Positions 1 to 5,273 of a stretch of 5,273 nucleotides of DNA are shown here, piece by piece. The DNA is from Deltaproteobacteria bacterium (GTDB lineage Bacteria; Myxococcota_A; UBA796; GCA-2862545), in the NCBI GenBank assembly GCA_019307545.1, contig JAFDJI010000315.1, forward strand, positions 1-5,273. The letters run 5' to 3'. Made by a program: the position numbers and the translations under genes. The first letter of the stretch is position 1, and every line of letters starts with the position of its first letter. The notes under the pieces are model-generated. The model was not told the DNA's origin, did no database searches, and saw only the letters and a program-made list of their open reading frames with translations.

Positions 1-301
1 GCAGGGCGAAGCCCATGTTGTCTCGCACCGTCATGTGCGGGTACAGCGCATAGCTCTGGAACACCATCGCCACGTTGCGGTCGCGGGGCCGAAGGTCGTT
101 GACCCGCCGCCCCTCGATCAACAGGTCACCGCCGGTGATCTCCTCCAAACCAGCGATGCAGCGCAGCAGGGTGGACTTCCCGCATCCGGACGGTCCCACG
201 AGCACCAGGTACTCCCCGTCCGCGATCTCGATGTCGACCCCTTCGAGAACCCGAGTGTTGCCGTAGCTCTTGTGGATTCCCCTGAGGGTGACGGTCGCCA
301 T
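1..301 (-). CDS. ugpC: ABC transporter ATP-binding protein, MalK/UgpC carbohydrate-uptake family (partial, C-terminus beyond left edge)
   Basis: The first 100 codons of an ABC importer ATPase, which would sit on the cytoplasmic face of a permease and power solute uptake by ATP hydrolysis. The protein opens MATVTLRGIHKSYG, the usual beginning of the MalK/UgpC/MsmK group. The Walker A motif GPSGCGKST is at residues 36-44 and the Q-loop FQSYALYP at 81-88 (Gln82), followed by HMTVRDNMGFAL, as in sugar and glycerol-phosphate transporters. The signature motif, Walker B, H-loop and the C-terminal regulatory domain lie outside the window. The ATG (299-301) follows the kinase stop codon (305-307) after only 3 bases and has no clear Shine-Dalgarno at normal spacing, so translation is probably coupled to the kinase. 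The family call is firm. The substrate is unknown, and the symbol is a family-level label (malK or msmK would be equally defensible). Confidence 0.93.
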   Translation of the reverse strand, partial: MATVTLRGIHKSYGNTRVLEGVDIEIADGEYLVLVGPSGCGKSTLLRCIAGLEEITGGDLLIEGRRVNDLRPRDRNVAMVFQSYALYPHMTVRDNMGFAL

Positions 302-304
302 GGC

Positions 305-1618
305 CTAGTGGGGTACCCCCATGACCTCGTCGAGTTCACGAACGGGCTCGGGGGGCGGCGTCGCGGGCTGTCCCGGCCAACCGAACAGGATCACCCAGAC
401 CAACACGACCACGACGCCGAGCAGGACCCCGAATACCGCGGAGACCACCAGGCGCCGAAAAAGGCCGCGCCGCAAGGGCAGCACGATCGGAGCGGTGCGC
501 TCGTCCGAGCCGGGCGGGGTGTAGTGTCGCGTGACGGCGCGGGGCGCGGTCTCTGCGATGGAGGACACCAGGCTGGAGGGCGCGTCGCTATCCAGCGCCA
601 CTGGCCGCTGGTGTGTCGGCTCCACGGTCTCGACCTCCCCCGTCGACCCGATCGTCGCCGGTGGCCCGGGGCTCACCTGCCGCTGGCTGGCCGGTGGGGC
701 CGTCGCCAACCACTCGTTCCGGGCGCGACGCAGATCGGCGTCCTCGTAGTCGATGTCCGGCAAATCGAGACCCTGTTCGACCATGACTCCTGCGCCCGCC
801 ACCTCCCCGAGCGCCTCGACCACTGCCTCGCAGGTCTGGAACCGGGCCTCGGGATCCACCAGCAAGCACCCCTTGATCGTCTGGATCACGCTCGCGGGCA
901 GGTCGGGCACGTGGGTCCCGGGTGGCAGATATCGACCCTCCGCGACTGCGTTGAGGACGGTGAGCACGTCTTGGCCGGGGAAGGCACGCTCCCCGGTGAC
1001 CAACTCGTAGAGGACCCCCCCGATGGAGAACACGTCGGCACGACGATCCGCATTGTGGGCATCGCGGATCTGCTCTGGCGCCATGTAGTGGGGGGTGCCC
1101 ATCGCCACGTTGCTGGCGGTGGTGCTCATCAGCTCGGACTCCTCCAGGATCCTGGCGATCCCGAAGTCGGTGACCTTGGGGATGAACCCCTTCGAGGTCC
1201 GCGCGAGCAGGACGTTCCCGGGCTTGAGGTCCCGGTGGACGAGCCCGTGGTGGTGCGCCTCCCCGACGCCAGCGCAGATCCCCCGGGCGATCGCCAAGGC
1301 CTCCGCCAGGGTGGGGCGAAACCGGGCGAGCCAGCGCTCCATCGTCGGCCCGTCCACATACTCCATCACCAGCGCGGGAGACCCACCCACGTCGATCACG
1401 TCGGTCACCGCGACGAGGTTCGGGTGGCGCAGCGCGGCCTGGGTTCGACCCTCCTTCAGGAGCCGCTCGCGGACCGAAGGGCGCGGAACGGTCAGGATCT
1501 TGAGGGCGTGCAGACTGCCGAGTTGCAGGTGGCGGACCCGGTACACAACGGCCATGCCGCCGTGGCCGAGGTAGTCCTCGACGGCGAAGCGTTCAATGGT
1601 CTGGCCGATGCGCAACAT
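305..1618 (-). CDS. Membrane-anchored Ser/Thr protein kinase (kinase 2), complete, with minimal extracytoplasmic tail
   Basis: A Hanks-type (PknB-like) kinase of 437 residues that phosphorylates proteins on Ser/Thr in the cytoplasm. All catalytic elements are visible: glycine-rich loop LGHGGMAVVY (17-26), the ATP-binding Lys in HALK (Lys40), probable helix-C Glu56, HRDLKPGN (128-135; an RD kinase), DFG (151-153), a Thr/Ser-rich activation loop (161-175) and MAPE (179-182). An acidic and then Pro/Ser/Thr-rich linker (about 280-380) leads to Arg-rich flanks and one membrane helix (about 390-413), leaving only about 23 Pro-rich residues outside. It therefore has no sensor domain of its own, unlike kinase 1 in this operon, to which its catalytic domain is clearly related. 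The ATG at 1616-1618 is favoured because an in-frame TAG (the lipoprotein's own stop) lies five codons upstream. Its ribosome site is weak: AGGA at 1632-1635, 13 bases upstream. Its substrates are unknown; the adjacent ABC ATPase is one candidate. Confidence 0.96.
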   Translation of the reverse strand: MLRIGQTIERFAVEDYLGHGGMAVVYRVRHLQLGSLHALKILTVPRPSVRERLLKEGRTQAALRHPNLVAVTDVIDVGGSPALVMEYVDGPTMERWLARFRPTLAEALAIARGICAGVGEAHHHGLVHRDLKPGNVLLARTSKGFIPKVTDFGIARILEESELMSTTASNVAMGTPHYMAPEQIRDAHNADRRADVFSIGGVLYELVTGERAFPGQDVLTVLNAVAEGRYLPPGTHVPDLPASVIQTIKGCLLVDPEARFQTCEAVVEALGEVAGAGVMVEQGLDLPDIDYEDADLRRARNEWLATAPPASQRQVSPGPPATIGSTGEVETVEPTHQRPVALDSDAPSSLVSSIAETAPRAVTRHYTPPGSDERTAPIVLPLRRGLFRRLVVSAVFGVLLGVVVVLVWVILFGWPGQPATPPPEPVRELDEVMGVPH

Positions 1619-1633
1619 CCGGTGGACGACATC

Positions 1634-2800
1634 CTACAGGGGCCAGAAGGCAACCTCGCCCACGACCCAGTAGACACCGACGACGCCACTCGTCGAGGCA
1701 TCGTGCGGCAACGTCGCTTCGGAGGCCCTGACTCGCCCAACGTACACGTCGAGCGAACGGATCTCGAGGGCCAAGGTCTGCCAGGCCGCAGAGGGAACGG
1801 TGAAGGATCCATCGTCGCGCGCCAGACAGCGGACCTGTTCCTCGACCGCAGAGAAATCCGACTGCCAGAGGTCTAGGCGGATGACCACGTAGTCCGCGGT
1901 GTTGGCGGCGCTCCACTCGATATCGAAGTCGAACTGGAACACCGAGGGAGGCGTGCCTGCCGCCAGTGACGGGGTCGTGACGGTGAACGCCACGGGGGTC
2001 TCGACCATCCCAGCGACGGAGATCGGCGGCCACGGCTGTGCCCCTGCCATCTCCTCGAGGTCCCAGGTCTCGCCCGCTGCGAAGGCGTTGGCCCCTCCGC
2101 CCTCTTCGACCAGGTCCGCCTCGAAACGCTCGCTGGACGCGTCCCAGTTCAGCTCCAGGCTCCCACCGGTGCGGCTGATGTGGATCTGGCTGGCCCCGCT
2201 CTGCTCATCGACCACGCCCGGATAGCCCCAACCGCTGGCGCAGGTGTCCAGCGCTGGCCCATACACCGCGTCATAGCCATAGATGGATGGCTGGATGAAG
2301 TTCACCCAAGCGAACCCGGTGTCGTCCCAACCGGTGAGGTCGTCTAGGGTACCGACGATGTCGAACCACGCAACCGACCCGAGCGCACCGTACCTGCCCG
2401 TCCCGTCGGGCCAGTATCGGAACCCTTCCACCCGGGTCCCCGTCTTGGCACCCCACTGGATGTCCACGTCGGCGAGACCCGCGGTGCCCGGTGGTGTCCG
2501 CACCAGGACCGTGCTCCCTTCCACACCGAGGACGGCCGCCTCGCTTCCAGCGAACTGGACCTTGACTCCAGCTCCGACCGGAGAAGCCTCGATGGACACC
2601 TCGGTGCCCCCAGCAGCGGTGCCATAGTCCGGCTCCAGGGCGGTGATGTCCACGGGCCCCGGCTCCGCGGTGTCGGTGTCGTTCCCGATGACGCCCCGGA
2701 TCTCCTTCTCGGAGACCCAGCAGCCGTTGGCGAGCAACGCGGCAGTGACCAGGACGAGCGGGTTGGCGAGCGTGCGACGCAAGGGGGGTCTCCAACTCAC
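1634..2800 (-). CDS. Putative lipoprotein with IPT/TIG-like domain and beta-rich C-terminal region
   Basis: A predicted exported lipoprotein of unknown function, 388 residues from the GTG at 2798-2800. The N-terminus has Arg residues, a hydrophobic stretch and LLANGC ending at Cys27, a slightly atypical lipobox (Ala at -3, Gly at -1). A charged linker containing GNDTDTAEPG follows; Asp/Thr linkers are common after lipidated Cys in deltaproteobacterial lipoproteins. Residues about 51-128 read as an IPT/TIG (immunoglobulin-like) domain: ITALEPDYGTAAGGTEVSI, then VRTPPG and a final FRYW. The remaining 260 residues are Trp- and Gly-rich, apparently beta, with Cys187 and Cys325 and a DDGSFTVPSAAW segment that resembles other secreted proteins of these bacteria. 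Two starts compete: GTG at 2800, overlapping the upstream stop by 4 bases, or TTG at 2780-2782 (382 residues), which has GGAG 7 bases upstream and gives a tidier signal peptide. It probably binds or displays something in the envelope, but no enzymatic motif is seen. Confidence 0.85.
   Translation of the reverse strand: MSWRPPLRRTLANPLVLVTAALLANGCWVSEKEIRGVIGNDTDTAEPGPVDITALEPDYGTAAGGTEVSIEASPVGAGVKVQFAGSEAAVLGVEGSTVLVRTPPGTAGLADVDIQWGAKTGTRVEGFRYWPDGTGRYGALGSVAWFDIVGTLDDLTGWDDTGFAWVNFIQPSIYGYDAVYGPALDTCASGWGYPGVVDEQSGASQIHISRTGGSLELNWDASSERFEADLVEEGGGANAFAAGETWDLEEMAGAQPWPPISVAGMVETPVAFTVTTPSLAAGTPPSVFQFDFDIEWSAANTADYVVIRLDLWQSDFSAVEEQVRCLARDDGSFTVPSAAWQTLALEIRSLDVYVGRVRASEATLPHDASTSGVVGVYWVVGEVAFWPL
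2790..2793 (-). promoter_or_regulatory. Ribosome binding site (GGAG) that bears on the lipoprotein start
   Basis: On the minus strand GGAG is followed by ACCCCCC (7 bases) and then TTG at 2780-2782. The spacing is ideal for the TTG start and cannot serve the GTG at 2798-2800, since it lies downstream of it. If functional, the lipoprotein begins MRRTLANPLV and the six residues from the GTG are not made, or both starts are used. Confidence 0.5.
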
Positions 2801-3732
2801 CACTTGACACGAATTCCCAGCCCGGCGCCACTTCCGGACGGGGCGGGAAGGAAGAACAACTCGGTGCCGAGGACCACAGCGCCAATCCCGGTGAGCACGT
2901 AGCCGGTGGCGTAGAGCGCACGGACGGTAGATGCGTCGTTCCGGATCTCCTTCTCCCGAGCCAGGTCGTAGCAGGATTCGCCGGCTGCACAGCCGCCGTA
3001 GGAGGGCGCGTCGTAGTCGCGACGCTTGAAGGCGCGTTCCTGAATCCAGCCATAGCCGAGCACGCCCGCGCCGCCGGCAACGCCGATACTGCCCGTGAGC
3101 AACATGGACGTTCGGTGCCGTCGCGTGGAGGGAGGCGGAAGCTCTGGAATCGGAAGTTCGGGCGGATCGGGCTCCAAGGCATCGAGGGAGACCACCTCCA
3201 GGCCCTGTCCGGTGACCAGCACCGTGTCCTCCGACAGCTCCCGCACCGCGGCGTGCCAACCTGCGTCGTCGTAGACCTGGATCAGGTGCTCTCCGGCGAT
3301 GACCTGGAAGGGGACGTCCTGGGTGAGGACCCGTCCATCCACCCAGGCCTCCCCCAGGCCGCGGACAGAGACCGAAATCGTGCTTTCACCGAGGCGATCG
3401 GCCCAGGTCTGGTGCAGCTCGGCGAGCTCCGGTCCCAGCTCCTTGCTGGGCGCGGCGTTGGGGTCGATGGTCACGATCCGGATGGTGGCGTACACCGCGC
3501 CCTTGCGATCCTCCTGGGCAAGAGAAACCAGCCCGTCGAGCCGGAACAGCCGCAGCAGCTCCTCTGTGACGACCACCCGCTCCTGGCAGGTGAGGCTGTC
3601 AGCAGCTCGCTTGAGGTGGCCCTTGGCCTCCTGCAACTCGGCATCGTTGAATGCCGCCCACGCCTCTTCCGCAACCTCGGTCAGGTCAGGACAGGGCGCC
3701 GCGAGGGCGGTGGCCATCCACAGCAGCAACAT
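2797..3732 (-). CDS. Exported membrane protein with helical N-terminal region, PEGA-like segment and two C-terminal membrane helices
   Basis: A 311-residue protein not recognised as a named family. A short signal sequence (MLLLWMATALAA, cleavage probably before PCPD) is followed by an Ala/Glu-rich helical region (about 15-115) that may be TPR-like. Residues about 118-160 resemble a PEGA domain: VSVRGLGEAWVDGR, then VPFQVIAGEHLIQVYD. A Pro-rich hinge (188-202) and basic RRHR precede helix 1 (about 208-228) and helix 2 (about 273-295), with a loop holding Cys248 and Cys255. This helix, Cys-pair loop, helix arrangement after a TPR/PEGA-type region recalls many uncharacterised myxobacterial proteins (from memory, not searched). 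The last residues, LGIRVKW, end in an aromatic residue. The ATG at 3730-3732 has GGAG 5 bases upstream. It follows the PEGA-bearing kinase 1 by 58 bases and overlaps or nearly abuts the lipoprotein, so a shared envelope role is likely. Function unknown. Confidence 0.88.
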   Translation of the reverse strand: MLLLWMATALAAPCPDLTEVAEEAWAAFNDAELQEAKGHLKRAADSLTCQERVVVTEELLRLFRLDGLVSLAQEDRKGAVYATIRIVTIDPNAAPSKELGPELAELHQTWADRLGESTISVSVRGLGEAWVDGRVLTQDVPFQVIAGEHLIQVYDDAGWHAAVRELSEDTVLVTGQGLEVVSLDALEPDPPELPIPELPPPSTRRHRTSMLLTGSIGVAGGAGVLGYGWIQERAFKRRDYDAPSYGGCAAGESCYDLAREKEIRNDASTVRALYATGYVLTGIGAVVLGTELFFLPAPSGSGAGLGIRVKW

Positions 3733-3790
3733 TCGAACTCCGCCGAGAACCCGTCAACTGTACCGCACAGGGCGTCCGGCGCAGGCAACT
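3733..3790. other. Intergenic gap, the longest in the window, with no clear promoter or terminator
   Basis: The 58 bases between the kinase 1 stop (TAG at 3791-3793) and the next ATG. It contains the ribosome site at 3738-3741 and only a weak 4-base stem (CTGT/ACAG, read on the minus strand). No T-run terminator and no convincing -35/-10 pair is seen, so read-through from kinase 1 is the simplest reading. Confidence 0.6.
3738..3741 (-). promoter_or_regulatory. Ribosome binding site (GGAG) for the PEGA-like two-helix protein
   Basis: On the minus strand GGAG is followed by the 5-base spacer TTCGA and ATG. It is the best Shine-Dalgarno in the window and supports the start at 3732. Confidence 0.7.
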
Positions 3791-5273
3791 CTATGGGCAG
3801 CTTCCGGGCGCTGACGTCGCCGATGTGAAGCTGTAGCACCACTTGTTCTCGGCTTCGGGATCGACTTCGATGGCGAAGGTCCCCACGTCCTCCCCACTCT
3901 GCACCTCCACAGAGTGCGCGCCAGGGGCGAGGGAGAACTTGGCTGGCGTTCGGCCATGCTCCAGCCCATCCACCTTCAAGACAGCCGTCGGCGGCGAGGT
4001 GAGGATCTTCACCGTCACCACCTTGGGAGGCGGGGGGGGCGTGACCGCGGCCGGGATCGCTGGCGCGGTCGACGGAATCGTGGAGAGCGGCTCCGGCTCC
4101 GGTGAGGTGACGTCCGCGCCATCCGTGCTGCCGGAGACGAAATCCTCTTCTTCTGACGGGGACACGGCAGCCGCGATCGACGGCTCGTCCTTGCCCGACT
4201 CGCCGGCGGCGGGGGAGGAAGAGGGGATCGCGAGGCTGTTGTCGCCCCACCAGCCCCCCAACATCGCCGCAGAGGTACCCACCACCGCGATCAAGAGCGC
4301 CACCAGGAACGCGGCTCCGGCGCCGCCCAGGAACCACAACCCAGATCGGCCCGGAGGCTCCGGCTCCGCACCGGTGAGCGTCCATACCGGCATCTCCGAA
4401 CGCTGCCCGGGCGGGAGACCACCGCGGAACGAGTCGTCGTGGATCGAGGCCCAAAGCGGATCTCCGGATCGCGACGGGTCGCTTGGAGGGCCTCCCGAGC
4501 CGGTGGTGGCCAGGGGCAGGTCGGGCGCGGCGCCGTCGAGAGGCCACTGCTGCATTTCGGGCATGAGTTCGATGTCGTCGTCGGGTGGGGGAAGGTCTGG
4601 GATCTCCCACACCATCTCCCCCGCCAGGACCTTGAGCAGGGTGTCGGTATCGGGGATGCGCAGGTCCCGATCGATGATCATCGAGCCCTTGATGGCGTTG
4701 TCGATGCGGTCTTCCAGATCGGGGACGAAGTGGCGTGGCGGGACGTACCGCCCGTCCAGGATCTGGTTGTAGATGGCGATCGTGTCCTCGCCGGGGAACA
4801 CGCGCCGACCGGTCATGAGCTCATACAGGAGGCATCCGAGCGCGAACACGTCGGCGCGCCGGTCCACCGAGCGGGCATCGCGCACCTGCTCGGGCGCCAT
4901 GTAGGCCGGGGTGCCCAGCGCGACCCCGGATCGGGTGTGCCCCTCGTTGGTCCCCCGTGCCTCCTCCAAGACCTTGGCGAGCCCAAAATCGGTGACCTTG
5001 GGGACGAAGCCATCGCTGGTCCGTGCGAGAAGGACATTGGCCGGTTTCAGGTCCCGGTGCACCAAGCCGTGCTCGTGGGCCTGGCTGACCGCGGCGGCGA
5101 TACCAAGGAAAAGCGTTTCCGCCGATTCCCGGGTGATGCGGTACTTCTCGAGGGCCTTGTCGAGGGAGGGTCCCTCCACGTACTCCATGAGGAGCCCGGG
5201 CGCGTCGTCCACGTCCAGCACATCGGTCACCTCGACGACGTTGACGTGCTGCAGCGTCGCCTGCACCCGCCCC
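3791..5273 (-). CDS. Receptor-type Ser/Thr protein kinase with extracytoplasmic PEGA domain (kinase 1; partial, N-terminus beyond right edge)
   Basis: A transmembrane Hanks-type kinase, 493 complete codons visible. The frame is open to the edge: GRVQATLQHVNVV aligns with GRTQAALRHPNLV at residues 57-69 of kinase 2, so about 56 N-terminal residues (glycine loop, ATP-binding Lys, helix-C Glu) are missing, and the GTG at 5264-5266 is internal, not the start. Visible motifs are HRDLKPAN (5036-5059), DFG (4982-4990) and MAPE (4889-4900). After the kinase domain come an acidic, Pro-rich linker and one membrane helix (about 4253-4342). Outside, a Ser/Glu/Pro-rich stalk with a PPPPP run leads to a PEGA domain (about 3839-4018; SPPTAVLKVDG, TPAKFSLAPGAHSVEVQ) and a C-terminal tail with two Cys (KWCYS and GSCP). 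PEGA domains are thought to bind envelope ligands such as glycans or surface proteins. It is the first visible gene of the tight minus-strand cluster and was probably paired with kinase 2 by duplication. Confidence 0.95.
   Translation of the reverse strand, partial: GRVQATLQHVNVVEVTDVLDVDDAPGLLMEYVEGPSLDKALEKYRITRESAETLFLGIAAAVSQAHEHGLVHRDLKPANVLLARTSDGFVPKVTDFGLAKVLEEARGTNEGHTRSGVALGTPAYMAPEQVRDARSVDRRADVFALGCLLYELMTGRRVFPGEDTIAIYNQILDGRYVPPRHFVPDLEDRIDNAIKGSMIIDRDLRIPDTDTLLKVLAGEMVWEIPDLPPPDDDIELMPEMQQWPLDGAAPDLPLATTGSGGPPSDPSRSGDPLWASIHDDSFRGGLPPGQRSEMPVWTLTGAEPEPPGRSGLWFLGGAGAAFLVALLIAVVGTSAAMLGGWWGDNSLAIPSSSPAAGESGKDEPSIAAAVSPSEEEDFVSGSTDGADVTSPEPEPLSTIPSTAPAIPAAVTPPPPPKVVTVKILTSPPTAVLKVDGLEHGRTPAKFSLAPGAHSVEVQSGEDVGTFAIEVDPEAENKWCYSFTSATSAPGSCP
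4032..4039. repeat. G8 homopolymer tract (C8 in the coding sense) inside the stalk of kinase 1
   Basis: Eight consecutive G on the plus strand, read as C8 within the codons for the PPPPP run just before the PEGA domain. The tract is seen directly; whether it is unstable is not known. Confidence 0.6.

Noticed and set aside
35..1876. 613-codon open frame on the plus strand opposite kinase 2 and part of the lipoprotein
   Set aside because: Its translation is low-complexity, rich in Arg, Gly, His and Asp, with no recognisable motif, while the minus strand carries intact kinase catalytic motifs and an ABC ATPase. Long antisense frames are expected in GC-rich coding DNA.
2271..3182. 303-codon minus-strand frame spanning the junction of the lipoprotein and PEGA-like protein
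   Set aside because: It overlaps two better-supported genes in a different frame and is Arg/Pro-rich without signal peptide or domain.
2801..3259. Upstream ATG at 3259 as the lipoprotein start (541 residues)
   Set aside because: It would run through most of the PEGA-like gene in another frame, and a clear lipoprotein signal peptide begins only near 2780-2800.
3752..3757. TTGACG as a -35 box upstream of the PEGA-like protein
   Set aside because: A -10 box at normal spacing would fall at about 3729-3735, on the start codon, so it could not give a transcript for this gene.
3681..4610. 309-codon minus-strand frame across the end of kinase 1
   Set aside because: Arg/Gly-rich shadow of the kinase 1 frame; it would overlap both the kinase and the start of the next gene.
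3843..4772. 309-codon open frame on the plus strand opposite kinase 1
   Set aside because: Ser/Gly/Arg/Pro-rich with no motif; it is the complement of the kinase linker, stalk and PEGA coding sequence.
5264..5266. GTG as the start of kinase 1
   Set aside because: It aligns with residue 59 of kinase 2, inside the N-lobe; the frame stays open to the window edge and the essential N-terminal motifs would be missing.
1..5273. tRNA, rRNA, CRISPR, insertion sequence or attachment site
   Set aside because: No spaced direct repeats, terminal inverted repeats, transposase motifs or RNA-gene-like segments were seen; the whole window is accounted for by five coding regions.

Overview
The window is a GC-rich stretch in which every supported gene lies on the minus strand, packed end to end with almost no non-coding DNA. 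The gene content suggests a Myxococcota or deltaproteobacterial-type genome: two Hanks-type Ser/Thr kinases with C-terminal membrane anchors, a PEGA-type periplasmic domain, an exported protein with a two-helix C-terminal module, and a lipoprotein with a short Asp/Thr linker after the signal peptide. This taxonomic assignment is inference from protein style; no marker gene is present.

In transcription order (high to low coordinates) the layout is: (1) a receptor-type Ser/Thr kinase, N-terminus cut by the window edge, with kinase domain, Pro/acidic linker, one membrane helix and an extracytoplasmic PEGA domain (3791 to the right edge); (2) after a 58-base gap, an exported protein with a helical N-terminal half, a PEGA-like segment and two C-terminal membrane helices (2797-3732); (3) overlapping it or 14 bases downstream depending on start, a lipoprotein with an IPT/TIG-like domain and a beta-rich C-terminal region (1634-2800); (4) 15 bases later, a second, paralogous Ser/Thr kinase with one membrane helix but almost no extracytoplasmic part (305-1618); (5) 3 bases later, the start of an ABC transporter ATPase of the MalK/UgpC carbohydrate-uptake family, cut by the left edge (1-301).

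The spacing (58, about -4, 15 and 3 bases) looks like one operon. A reasonable working model, which is inference, is an envelope-sensing module: kinase 1 and the two exported proteins face the periplasm, and the two cytoplasmic kinase domains pass a signal inward, perhaps towards the transporter ATPase encoded directly after kinase 2. No RNA gene, CRISPR array, mobile element, strong promoter or terminator was seen. There is no stretch over 300 bases without a gene; the longest gap is 3733-3790.
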